The position numbers were made by a program, and so were the translations under genes. This document shows positions 11,941 to 26,251 of a DNA stretch of 64,000 nucleotides, piece by piece (within the stretch, counting starts at the first letter, position 1; each line of letters opens with the position of its first letter). The notes below the pieces were generated by a model. That model was not told where the DNA came from and did no database searches. It worked only from the letters and a program-made list of their open reading frames with translations. Source of the DNA: Climacium dendroides (Eukaryota; Streptophyta; Bryopsida; Hypnales; Climaciaceae); the NCBI GenBank assembly GCA_950106755.1, contig OX467082.1, positions 28,954,001 to 29,018,000 of the forward strand, in the 5' to 3' direction.

Positions 11941-12900
11941 CTAAAGTGTTTTGGAAGGGATATTTTCCTTTTAATTTTTGGTTCACGTAGTTCAGACTGG
12001 GATCTCTGATTTGTCTTCTAATGGTGACTCGTCCCAATGTGGTCCCTATGCGCGCGGTTTAGAGCGGGCGCCTTGAAGTGTTTTGGAAGGGATATTTTCC
12101 TTGAGTTGTTGATTGTGACGTAGTTTAGACTGGGATCTCTGATCTATCTTCTAATGATGACTTGTCCCAATGTTGTTCCCATGTGTGTGATTTAGAGTAG
12201 GTGGCCTAAAATGTTGTGGAAAGGATATTTTTCTTTTTAATTTTTGGTTCACGTAGTTCAGACTGGAATCTCTGATCTGTCTTCTAATGGTGACTCGTCC
12301 TAGTGTGGTCCCCATGCACGCAGTTCAAAGCAGATACCTTGAAGTGTTTTGGAAGGGATAGTTTTTTTGAGTTATTGGTTCTCTTATACTTTAAGCCAAC
12401 AACTTCAAACTCTCTCTCAACAATCAGTTGTCCTGATGTCACTAGTAGAAAACGCAGAAATTTCAACAGAATTCTGTTGTTTCAGTCACTAAACAACAGA
12501 TTTCTATTGAAATTAACAAAAATCTGTTAATTTCAATGAAAATCTGTTGTTTAGTGACCGAAGCAACGTGACCGAAACAATAGAATTCTGTTGAAATTTC
12601 TGCGTTTTCTACATGTGGTCCCTACGCGCATGGTTTAGGGCAAGTACCCTAAACCTATTTCGAGAAGACATTTCCGAGTTCGTGGTTACTAGTTCCTACT
12701 GGAAGGCCTGAATAGTTCTCAAATGTATGTGACACTCAATTTTTGCCTCCTTCACACTTCAGAGTGGACGCCCTATATTGATTTTGGTTAATACCATCCC
12801 CGAGTTTTTGGCGGTTGAATATCATAAAGCACTTGGAAGTTGCTTTTGTTGCATTTACAACAATTGAAAGTCGTCAGTCTCAATCCAATTTGCCACACTA
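11939..12900. repeat. Tandem array of about 132-bp units (roughly six units)
   Basis: Unit starts (CCTAAAGTGTTTTGGAAGGG or variants) lie at 11939, 12071, 12205, 12337, 12647 and about 12771. Units share GGGATCTCTGAT, CTTCTAATGGTGACTCGTCC and TGTGGTCCCTATGCGCG. The fourth interval is 310 bp because a 174-bp element plus its 3-bp duplication is inserted; subtracting 177 gives 133, the array period. Divergence rises toward the right end. Confidence 0.85.
12440..12613. mobile_element. CACTA-like foldback MITE inside the tandem array
   Basis: The left end is CACTAGTAGAAAACGCAG and the right end is ...CTGCGTTTTCTACA. Nearly the whole element is palindromic (CAACAGAATTCTGTTG and GAAATTAACA blocks mirrored). 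A 3-bp TGT lies on both sides (12437-12439 and 12614-12616), as expected for CACTA transposons. The right terminal TAGTG is eroded. Removing it restores the array unit GATGTGGTCCCTA. Confidence 0.8.
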
Positions 12901-13657
12901 ATGTTCAAAACAAATTACAGTTCATGTACAGACCACTTGGTTATCACGTTTGGACATGTCTTGCCAACCGACTTCAAGACAATCTGTAGAGTTTAGAGTG
13001 GAACATTTGAACTTTCTTCCTAAAAAGGGTAGAATATGCTGACATTGAATTCAACCTAGACCTTGATGGACATACAAGTTTGCAGCATGTATTTTGGCTA
13101 ATGTGTCCTTGTAATTCACAAACCGGAAGCTCACTTTGATTCTAAAACAAGTGCCTTTTATCTATCTTTTTGAAAAGGTTGTTTCATTCCTTTCATATTC
13201 AATTATCAAAATGCAATGCCTACCGTCTATTATGCATCCTAGTTCAGACTACGCATTCTGAACCTAAATATAGAATGAATTATAGGATTTTATACAATGA
13301 TGAAAAAAGGATCAACCTACGAAGTCCATTTATGCAGATTTTTTTGAAATCGTTTCTAGTCTTCTCATGGTGTGTTCTCATGTATTATGTATCTACTAGG
13401 TCACGCGACAACAGCTACTTTGAACACATTGTGTTTATCAAATTATCGACATTTCATTCAAGCGCCGTAGTCACCTCTCTTCAAAGTTCGAGGTTTTTCT
13501 AGCTTAGCATTTCTCTTTACATGCGTGTTGGAACGTATGTCTTCTTTGAGCGAGTTTGGTGATGAGGTCATCTACTTCAAGTTCTACATTCCATAACTTT
13601 TTTGCAACTCTAAATTCTATATTGTCTTCTCATCATCGTGGGAATGCCATTCCTTGA
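12901..13657. other. Moderate-GC intergenic DNA, no gene recognised
   Basis: Composition is less AT-rich than the flanks. Open frames are short (110 codons at 13170-13502) and lack recognisable motifs. It may belong to the same old insertion as the downstream broken coding region. Confidence 0.35.
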
Positions 13658-14640
13658 ACGTTTGATACACATGGGTTTGAAGAATGTCAAGAGGAGACCA
13701 ACTTGAAGGCTTTGGTCACGGACAACGAGGATAGCAATCCCATTCCTGATTGTGAGGGCATTGATCGCGATGGATGGTCTAGTAAGGCCCTACTCGCAAG
13801 ACACGCGGACGGCTCCGATTTTGCCAAAGTGATCATCATCAATGCCAACCTCAATGTATACATTGATGGGCAGAGCAGGCTAGGGGAAGCTGATGTTGGC
13901 ATTGTTGTATTGGAGGTCTACAATGGGGACCCACGCATTGGAGATATGTGCCTGCGATGGCCTATGCGTCAAATTTTCTATTACGACAACAATGGATATA
14001 TAAGTGTCTATGATTACGCCCGCAGACGTCAAGCTATTGATAAAGAGCTGGAAGGAAATCGTAAAAGAGTGGGCACACGAAAGTATGGCTATGACAGGAG
14101 AAATCGGACTGTGGCATCGATAGACAAAAGGACAAAGATGGTATTACATGAATCCATTGCAAAGGTCTTTATAGAACTTGCTGCAACAAAGAGTGCACTC
14201 ACAAATTCCCTTTGTCTACCATCCATGTGTTTTGCATGGAAATGCACATGCAATCATACTAAGTGAAGTCATCCAAAAATTTGAACGTTCACATGACGAT
14301 GCACAAAGTTGTCGAATAAAGGAGGCAACTTGTCACCGTCGAAGGTATAGACATCTATCCGAAGGCTTGGAGGATTCTTTACAACATCGCTCTTCACACA
14401 TTCGAGAGATATAACACTAAGGCAGTGTCAGAGGTGCGCCTCATGGGAACTTCAAAAAAACAAAGTTGAGGACTTCAACTACTCAGGCGATCGAGACATT
14501 GCACTCATTATTGAAGACAATGGCCGACCACATGCTCCACTTGTCTCGCACCCTACATACCAGCGAAAAAGTTGGCTTGAAAGTTCTCCCCGTTGGTATC
14601 GGGTGGAAGCAGTTATTGGCCACCGTGAATGAGGTAAGAT
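13658..14640 (+). pseudogene. Broken coding region of unknown family
   Basis: One frame is open from 13658 to 14266 (no upstream ATG close to the start) with protein-like composition, including an Asp-rich start, a VIIINANLNVYIDG stretch and a basic segment (DRRNRT...DKRTK). A second stretch in another frame covers 14178-14414, and the original frame reopens at 14420-14635 with SWELQKNKVEDFNYSGDRD and RPHAPLVSHPTYQR. The frame changes and stops suggest a decayed gene or transposon protein. A GAG|GTAAGA donor at about 14633 leaves room for a spliced gene instead. I do not recognise the family. Confidence 0.35.
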
Positions 14641-14778
14641 TTGCATATGTATGTAGAATCACCGATATCCTTAATATCACAAGGATATGTTTTCTTTGTT
14701 GCATCACTCATAAAAGAGATCAATCAAAGTTGACTATGGCGCATCCACATTTGGGATGTGTGGACATGTAGGGGTTAA

Positions 14779-15777
14779 CCCTTAAGGACCAAATGGCGTT
14801 TATTGGCAACATAACAATTTTGGGCAACTCACTACAAATGGAATTTTTATTTTTTTCATTGAAATTTTCAAACAACATATGCCTGAGGAGTAGCTTTAAG
14901 GCCCATCAATTTTTTATATCGGATATAAATAGAAGAAAGCACATGCATAATTATGCTTTGAATTTTTTTTTTAAATCATTTTTTTGATATGCTTTTGACC
15001 ACATGGTTAAAAAGTTATTGTATGATATTTAATTTTAAAAATTTGGCAGGTAGTCCGGGCAACAAAAAAACTTCTTTAAAAAATGCTTTTAAAAAAAATT
15101 GAAATTGATTCTCTAGATATATTCAAACATGAAAAACTTTGAATCATACTATTTTAATTACTGAGATGAAAGTTATGAGTAGTTTTAGTTGTGGGTAGTT
15201 TGTGGATAGTTATGGAATCTACACTCTAAAATAAACTTTGAAGTCCTTAATTTAACTCAATTTTCAATATTTTGGAAAAAAATAAAAACATTAGGCATAG
15301 ATGGTTTATTACAATATTACAACCATTGGTATTGTCATTTTTCAATTCCATAAATAAATTATTAACAATTTAGTATTTTTAATCATTCTCTACTTCTTTC
15401 TGCTTTCTATTTTTTTCCTATATATTGTACAATTCCAAATGATTTGAAGTTTTTCAAGCATATAGACAACTTGCCTTGAAGAATGAATCCAAAGAATAAC
15501 CACTATTTTGGACATTTTTTCATAATGATCTAACCTTGTAAAGTGGAACTGCTTGGTTTTCAGCAAGGACAAAAAAAAGGATTTTTGCCACTTGAAATGC
15601 TAATATCTTGCAATCTACATGGTAAAAATTTTCCACACCTTCTTAAACCTAATTTATATAAGATCCTATGGTTAGATGTGTCTAAAAATGTTTTTTTTTC
15701 AAAAAATTTGGTACTTGTACTAGGGATGGCAATTTTGGAGCATTTTTGGTGAAAACATAGTCAAAATCCTTTAGGGG
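14779..15777. mobile_element. TTAA-flanked element (piggyBac-like, non-autonomous), copy C
   Basis: Flanked on both sides by TTAA (14775-14778, 15778-15781). Termini are CCCTTAAGGACCAAATGG at the left and, read inward from the right, CCCCTAAAGGATTTTG. The inner right part (an ATAGGATCTTATA block) matches the equivalent block of the element at 46198-47133, so both belong to one family about 1 kb long. Small open frames only; no transposase. Confidence 0.7.
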
Positions 15778-15929
15778 TTAACACTAAGATAAATATCAAC
15801 CTTTATGTCATTAAGGAGCTCTCAACTTAGGCCATGTTAGAAGATGATGGAGGTTTTAAATAGCTCCAAAGGTTAGGTTTTTGTCTTAGAATTTCTAATT
15901 AACTCCAAAACTCCCATTCTCTCCTTGAG

Positions 15930-16745
15930 GGAGGAAATGGATTTTAGGTGGACTCTAACAGTCTCAATTTTTGTGCTGATTTTTTGAAACTTAATCTAAA
16001 GATAGGAAATCATGTAAGCTTTCCATGAATATAATTTTCATTTCAATTGGTGCCTAGATAGAAAAGCTACGCCACCCAAAACCCTAAATGAAATTTGCTA
16101 GGCAGCACCAAAAAAATATCATAAAAATCCAAAATAAAAATTGTAAAATTTTATTTCTCATAGAAAGTATTTTGCGTGCATGGGAAGATTTGATCCATTC
16201 ATTTGGATTAGTGATGAGAAAGTTATGGACCATCTTGTTTTTTGGAGAATTTAAGCATCTTCTTGAAAAAATAACTTGTAGGATTTTTTTTTCAATGCAA
16301 TTTTTTACAATTTTTTAGTAAAAAAGAGTTGTATTAGGTTTAGTTAGCTTACTAAAATAATCTCACTATTGGAATTAGTGATTTCTAATTCCATCTTTAA
16401 GTTATTAATGGTTTAGTTTTTCCTTCAATCTTGAACCTACTTCTATGTAATAATTTTTTAATGAATGAAAACTAAGTGTGTGTTTTTTGAATTTTTTTTC
16501 TAGCCTCTCAACTCAATTCTTCAACTTTAAAAATCAGAAATTTAAAATGTGTGCTACAAAAAATTTGAGCTATGAAGATTCAAAGCCTTTAAAATCTATT
16601 TAGTAAGGTGCAAAAAAAAACATATTTCTTCATTGCAAATGCAAATTTCTTGCAATTCATGCAGTCAAAGTTTTTGAAATTTTTTTCACTTGTTTTAAAC
16701 TAATCTAGTGTAAGATCCTAAAATTAGACATGAGAAATCGTTTAC
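15930..16745 (+). repeat. Partial copy of the same ~1-kb repeat family
   Basis: Colinear with the host copy at 45181-47529 over most of its length: AAAGATAGGAAATCA, AGCATCTTCTTGAAAAAATA, GTTATTAATGGTTTAGTTT and GCAAATGCAAATTTCTTGCA-type blocks in the same order. It lacks the nested insertions of the 45-kb copy, so it gives empty sites for them. Clear termini were not found. Confidence 0.75.
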
Positions 16746-18129
16746 TCCAAACAAATACTAAAAAAGTTCATCTTTGTCATCAATTATCTTCATCCTTTTA
16801 TAACACCCATTTTCTACTAGCTAACATAGAATTCTTTATAGCTATCCCAATCAAATCCAAATATGTTGTTCACTAACCAAAATATGAACAAGTGATTGCT
16901 CGAATTCAATTTTAATGCAAGTTTTAATGTTCAAAAAGAACCAATGAAAGTTGAAAAGTTATTTGAAGTACTTAGTGAGAGTTGAACCAAATTGTATTTT
17001 AAAGATGTCTAATGAAGGATACTATAGTTTAGGGTCAATAGTAGGTGTTTCTGTTACCTCCTCTTTGGAAATTTGTAATATATATTCATACAAACTCTAA
17101 ATATCCTCAAGTCAAAATTTGTTGTTCTTTTTTGCAATCATTGCAACTTAGAAATTCAAAATGTTGTTAAAAATCTCATATATAAATTGGTCTTTAGTAA
17201 ATGCAAACCCTCTAGCTAAATTCAAGGTGCTTTATGGAGTTGGAACTCTTGCTAAATTAACCTCTATAGGATCGAAAGTGCAAAAATCCATTTTGCAAAA
17301 GCCACCTAGTTTCCTTATGGTCCTTTAAGAGTTAAAGATACCATCCATATTATTGTGCAAAATTAGCAAAATACTTGATAATGTGACTAAAGAGCTTGTT
17401 GAATATTACATGCATAAGATTATGAAGGTATAGGATGCTGTAATAATGCTTTAAATCCTCAATTAATCCTCATTCTATAGTAACACCAAATGTTATGGTT
17501 GCAATGATTGTATTAAAAAATATTCTTTTCTTTGTATCCTTGGAATTCACAATTACTTTGTATTTAGTTGTTCTAGTTGTTTGTTCTTTGAATACAATGA
17601 AGGCTTGATTTAAATGAATGACTGGAGAAAGCATGAATAGTAACCTTCTAATTAGTTTTTCATCTTCCCCAAATACTTTTACATTATTAGGTTGTCAAGT
17701 GTGTCATTCAATTCATCATACATGACTTGAGACCTTGATAAAGTAGGGGCACTCTTCTACTTCAGAAGTTTAGAGCCACTTCCCTAGATAAGCTCCAAAA
17801 TTTCTCCATCTTGTTTATTAAATTAAATGCGTTGGTTGCTAATCTATCGAGTTGAAAAAGTAAATCTATAGGGGAGTAGTGCACAATAGTGGAATTTTTG
17901 TCAATTTTTATTTATTTTTCATAGTGCTCTTGCCTTGAAGTTGTTAATATTTAGTTCTTACTAGTTAGAAAGGACTTTGCTATAGAACTTTATCAATAGA
18001 TGGATGGAAATAGATGAATGGGGTGCAAATCTACTATGATAGTTATTAACTAATCAATTGAAGAGGGTGAAAAAGGCAATTGTGATTGTTGGTAGCGTAG
18101 TTTGGAAGGGAGTCCAGTACTTGTAAGTG
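16746..18129. other. AT-rich intergenic DNA
   Basis: No gene, element end or tandem repeat recognised. Confidence 0.5.
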
Positions 18130-18990
18130 GAGGTATTTGTGTGTTCTACGTGTGAAACAAGAATAATTGTAATTTATGCGATGTAATCAAAGTGAATGTT
18201 TCGATGGAAGTTGTGTGGTGTGAGTTTGGTGCTATAGTTTGTGTATGATTGTTGTATATTGGAGATTATACTGTGTCAAGAGTGTATTAATTGTATTGAG
18301 TATTAAATCCATGGATTCAATTTTGTAAAAGAATATCCATTGTTGTGATTGAAAATTAATGCTGAACTGTGGTTGTTTTAAATTGTGTGAATGGATTGAG
18401 GAAATGAAATGTGTCAATGTCTTATAGATATAATGCCATTGAGTATTTTATGTTTTGAATTGGAAGTTATCACTTGGATTAGATTTCTATAGGAGAGTGA
18501 TCATGTAATTGAGATCAATAGAAAATGTTAGAGAGAATCAATTGTTGTTGGAGAGGAATATCCTGAAAATAGAAGATTACCATAGTAAAAGAATCAATTG
18601 GAAATGCTAGGCAATTAGAGGACAATCAATAAAAGACTGTATCTATATGTTTGGAGAGGTTGGTGAGGTGATAAGAAAGCTAGGAATTAAAGCTTAAGCT
18701 ATGGAATCAACAATAGATGGATAAGTTATCAACCTTGGTTTCAATTGTAATAAAGAAAGTTTATCTATTATTAGTTGTTTAAGTTAGAAATTTCCTCTTT
18801 TCTTCAATTGTGTATAAACTTTGGGATTGTTTTAATCCATTATCTTCAAACAATTACCTAAGTGCATCCATACCTCCCTATGAACAAATTTATCTATAAA
18901 AACCTGTCAATGGTTCATCTATTGTAGATTCTAACCTACAACCTTTGAATTTTACTAGTTGGAGATACAAGGAGATACAAGCCACTAAAT
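18130..18990 (+). other. Possible remnant of an LTR retrotransposon
   Basis: This strand is strikingly poor in C and rich in G, T and A. Just downstream, around 18905-18985, a short frame reads NGSSIVDSNLQPLNFTSWRY, which weakly resembles the start of copia-type gag proteins (L.G.N...W). No second LTR, primer-binding site or pol domain was found, so this remains a guess. Confidence 0.2.
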
Positions 18991-19483
18991 TTGTAGCCAT
19001 CACTAAACTTTGAATAGTTTCCAAAAAATCAATACATCTTGGATTGGTTTGAAAATTCTACCGTACAGATTAGAAGAGAGGGCACAGATTTCCCAACAAG
19101 TTTTATTGAATTTAGACAATAGATGCAAAAATTAAAACTTTTTGAATTAAACTTCAAGACTATGTAAGGACACTTTTGGTCTCTTAAGGTGTTGAAAGGT
19201 GAATTAATCCGCAATTAATTTACCTCTCATGGTGAATTTTATGGTGGACATAATCATATGAGGTGATTAACTTTTCTTTGGAATCATTTCTCAATCAATA
19301 TTCATTGGTTAACTACCTCTAAGAATATTGATTACTAGTGGAAGTTGTAAATTAAACATAGCTATGCCTAATAGCTACTTGTGAACTTCTTAACCCTTAA
19401 AGAAAGAAGGGGTGACCCTGAAAATCCTCCTTTTCCATTACTAAATGAATCATTGGCTTAAGAAATAGCAAAAGCACTCATTG
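18991..19483. other. AT-rich intergenic DNA
   Basis: Contains one isolated CTTAACCCTTAAAG at about 19388, like the termini of the TTAA-flanked family, but no partner end was found. Confidence 0.4.
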
Positions 19484-19487
19484 CATT

Positions 19488-19752
19488 AGATGGGATTTGA
19501 GGCCTGTAGAGGGCCATTTCAGGCATGTTCCCTTGCAACGAGGAAACGGTTGGTTGTCAAGGAAAAAAAAGTTTTAAAAAAGTTTTTAGAATGCAAATTA
19601 AAGTTGAATTAAATTTTTTTTAAAACTAATGTGGCTAGGTCTCGGCCATGTCAGGCAGTTGCACTGTCGCTACTCTGTCATTGCTGTAGTGCATTGCAGC
19701 GAGTTCCCCGCCATGATAATTCACAACCTTCTAAAGACCTCAAATCCCATCT
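19488..19752. mobile_element. TA-flanked inverted-repeat element, GC-richer interior
   Basis: TA|GATGGGATTTGAGG at the left and CCTCAAATCCCATC|TA at the right are exact inverted copies. Similarity continues inward (CTGTAGAGGG versus CTTTAGAAGG), with a further GTTCCC/GGGAAC pair. The interior is clearly more GC-rich than its surroundings. A TA dinucleotide target fits Tc1/mariner-type elements. No coding capacity. Confidence 0.75.
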
Positions 19753-19756
19753 AATG

Positions 19757-21904
19757 AAAGTCAAACTATTGTAGAAGATCTCTCCTTCTCAAACACAATT
19801 CTAAGGATGAACAATTGCATTTTTATCCTACACTCAAAGATTTTTTTGTCATCCATCAAACTCCAAATGTTCGTGTCAACATTTAAGGGTTAATTATGCA
19901 ATATGCATACTTACAAAATAAGATTTGGGGGCTATAACCTTTGGATACATTGATTTCAATGTAACTAGTGTGCCTTGTGTTGTTGCCACAATCAAAAGCA
20001 AAATAAAATTAATTTTCCAATTTTTTATTTTATAAAAACTTTGAAATTCAATAACTTTCACACCATAGGTTCAAACACCACAAAACAAAGCCTATACACC
20101 CCTCTTCATCAAGGGCTTTTCAATGGTACTAAGCACATCAATAGAGAACACATGGTTCAAGAGATCTCAACATATCAAACAAACAAATAGCACAAACAAA
20201 CAACCTAACTTAACGGATAGATTGAATCTCCAAAATGGAAGGAAACCACCATCTGCATAGCTAATGGCATCTTAACTTTGACATTTGTATACAAATCTAA
20301 AGCATGCCTGTGATGTTTCTTACTAGGTTGATTTTTGCTGAAAGCTTGAAAGTTGGGAGACTCCTAGTACCCTGCTCATGGTACACAACCACTATACTTT
20401 GCCAATTGGTTTCCCTAACAATTTCCTGTTACTCAAACTCCAAATCACAAGGGACTTTTTTTATTTTGGGGTGTTGTGGCCTTCAGCAAACACTCGACCA
20501 AAGTTCAATATCACACTAGAAATAGGATTTTGTAACAAAATAACTGCATCACAAGCATTGTCTTCTAATTAGGTTCCATTGATTTTTATTCTCTATTATT
20601 AGGACTTTATAGGAATGTGATGATTTGAGTATTTTTGGTGACATTGATAAAAAGAGACAGTGAGCTATAAACACCTCATACATTGTCACTAACCTCATTT
20701 TGTGTGGTGTTTTGGGGATGGGTACAAGTGAGGTTCACATCCTCTAAAAATTTCTTGAAGTGTTTGGAAAAATTTGATTCCTACACAAGCTATTGTACTT
20801 CACTATTTCAGAAGATCTTGCAATTACTTAGTTTTTCACTAAAGTGCAATTGATCTTATTTTGGATGTATTTATGTTAAAATTGAACACTCACGTTTGTT
20901 ACATGTTGTTTGATTCATCTCACATAGACGTATCTCAATGAGATCTTAGTGAATTACACAAGCTCAAATGGAATGTCAAATCAATCATTCTAAATGAAAG
21001 CTGGGAGTAGAGTGAATTTTGTAACTAACAAGAGAAGCTCACATGGGTGCTCTATTCTAGAGATATGAAAGGATAACATTGTGGCCAAAAGGTGTTGATT
21101 TGAAGAATCACACATCATTGCAATAATAGCCACTTGCCATTCACACTGTGTCAAAGACAATTTCCTACCACTAGTGTTTTTGCCATGACAATTATCAAAT
21201 TGCAAGGCCAAACATATAACCAAGTAGGCATTTATTTTCAGAATGAAATATTTAGCCATGGCTAGTTACATGTGACTTTGTCTTATAGTAGACATCTTGC
21301 AAATATTAAAGTTGCCAATGACAATTCAAATGCTATGCTAATGGTAAAAAAATGTGATTTATCATAAGGTGTTTGCATGACATTTGTCATGTAGATTCCT
21401 ACAAATATCAACACCTTGATCAAGTGGACGGAAAAATTAAGAGTTGTTTCAAACTCTACATGTTTAGTGTTCATGTACACTTCAACGACGTCCCCTTCTA
21501 TCCAATTGTATTATTTTGGTGTCCATCATCATGTCATTGTCTCAATTGAGACAACTTACTATATCAATATTTACAATCAAATCATATTTCAAACATGTTT
21601 GCTATTTATGTTTGGATTCTTCTACATTCCAATATATGCATGTTTTTAAATATATTCATCATTGCATATATTTCTTTCATTGAAATTTATATTATACATT
21701 TCAATGTATGCATTTCTACAAACATTTTTATTTCAAAACTTATTGAAATTTATTGCTCTATATTATATTATTATATATATTTTAAATAAAATAACATAGT
21801 AAATGTGTAGCATAGCAAGTGCCAACAACTAGTTCTAAATAAAATAAAAGTCAAAGATTTATAACCATACTAGCAAACAAATTCAAATTGTAACCATAGG
21901 AATC
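19757..21904. other. AT-rich intergenic DNA
   Basis: Open frames are short (at most 89 codons) and unremarkable. No repeats with clear ends seen. Confidence 0.5.
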
Positions 21905-21908
21905 TTAA

Positions 21909-22414
21909 CCCTTTGAGAACAAGATCCATTGTCAATTGGTCAAGTTTGAGCTAAATGTAGCCTATTAGATTGTATTCAAATATCAAACCTATATTTTTAT
22001 TATTTTAAACTATGAATTGTATGTCACTCTAAAAAATTTCAATTTGTTTTGTGAAAATTGTAATTGTAATCATTTTTGTCAAAAAATTGAAAAAATAAAT
22101 GAAAATAGCAAAAAAATTTAAAATTTTTAAATTACAAATGAAGGTTAGAATGAAAAAAATTAGTAAATCAATTTTAATAGAAAAAAATATGAATGAAAAC
22201 ATTGTGTAATTTGGATTCTAACACATGGAGCTTGCAATTGCAATAATTCTTTCAATTTTTGAATTTGAAAAAAATTTAAGATGAATTAGAAAGAGGTCTT
22301 ATTAAGCTTCATTTTTTTAGTTTTATTCAAATACCAAAATAGTTGTATTGATAGTCTTTTTAATCAAGGTTGACCAACGTGCATCCACTTTTGGAATGCC
22401 TTGACCTTTGGAGG
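21909..22414. mobile_element. Candidate TTAA-flanked element (weak termini)
   Basis: TTAA|CCCTTTGAGAACAAG at the left and CTTTGGAGG|TTAA at the right, 506 bp apart. Only the first several bases of the termini pair well (CCC versus CCTCC, then CAAAGG), so membership of the TTAA family is tentative. Confidence 0.35.
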
Positions 22415-22418
22415 TTAA

Positions 22419-25435
<3,017 letters not shown>

Positions 25436-25905
25436 TGCAAACTCAAATGCGTTCGCCGTTTCCTCCGCAATGAGTTTCAATTGCTGTGAGATATCACGGT
25501 GCTAAAAAGATGGAATACTGCGCAACTGGGATGCCGTTCAGGAATTAGGGTTTACACGATTAGACTTTGGTTTTCAGGTTTCGTAGGAAGTGACTCACAT
25601 AACGTTATTGAATTGCCATATTTGATTATGTGCAAAACTATGACCATGAATGGATTCCTCTGAATGGATTCCTCTGAATGGATTCCTCTGTTGTAACTGG
25701 GTTTGTATTGCCTCGAACGTTCTAACTCAATGAGTTCACTGTTTCCCCTGCAATCAACTCCAATTCCTGAACGATGGGAGAAATCATGGTCTGAGAACGA
25801 TGGAATTCTGCTGATTAAATTCAGGAATTAGGGTTTCCACGAGTTGACTCTTTGTTTTTGTTTTAGGTCTATGGGGAGGCAATGCGTACGACGTTATTGA
25901 AATGC
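25436..25905 (+). repeat. Diverged direct duplication upstream of URB1
   Basis: Two copies of about 180-185 bp, 25436-25620 and 25724-25905, share in order: GTTTCC.C.GCAAT, a TTCAATT/TCCAATT block, GGAATTAGGGTTT and ACGTTATTGAA.TGCC. Between them are three exact copies of a 14-bp unit (TGAATGGATTCCTC) at 25647-25688. The duplication doubles the telo-box in each copy. Confidence 0.75.
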
Positions 25906-26227
25906 CTCTATTTTGGTAACGTTGTCTGATCGAATGATTGAACTTAAACCTTGAATTCTCAATGAAGGCCGCTTTTATGGTGAGACTCTGGAGAATTCTT
26001 TCTGGCAGGGTTTTTGGTTTGTTCCGGGAGAGAGTGCCACTTGTTTTTTTGCCTGCTGAGATGTTTTCCTGTTTAGGTTTTAGGGTTCAGAACATACCCT
26101 AAATCCTAGAGCTCCGGTGTTTTTGGAAGAAGTGTGTCGCCTCTAATTTGATTTGTTCTTTTGATTCGTTCAGTTTGACAGGTTTCTAGACCTGATTGCA
26201 GGGTTTTAGGGGTTTAGGGTTTAGGGC
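25543..26227 (+). promoter_or_regulatory. URB1 promoter region with clustered telo-box motifs
   Basis: TTAGGGTTT or close variants occur at about 25545-25553, 25829-25835, 26080-26087 and 26208-26227 (TTTAGGGTTTAGGG just before the ATG), plus ACCCTAAA at 26096-26103. In plants the telo-box (AAACCCTAA, either strand) is typical of ribosomal-protein and ribosome-biogenesis promoters, which fits the gene's product. Transcription start not determined. Confidence 0.6.
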
Positions 26228-26251
26228 TTGCTTGAATTGAGTGTTCCAGTC

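Noticed and set aside
13238..13260. AGTTCAGACTACGCATTCTGAAC resemblance (first 20 bases AGTTCAGACTACGCATTCTG) to the foldback MITE interior
   Set aside because: Short match to the CAGTTCAGACTG-type block without termini or further homology; may be chance.
18130..18990. Calling a copia LTR retrotransposon
   Set aside because: Only a weak gag-like phrase and strand asymmetry are visible; no paired LTR, primer-binding site or pol, so listed only as a low-confidence remnant.
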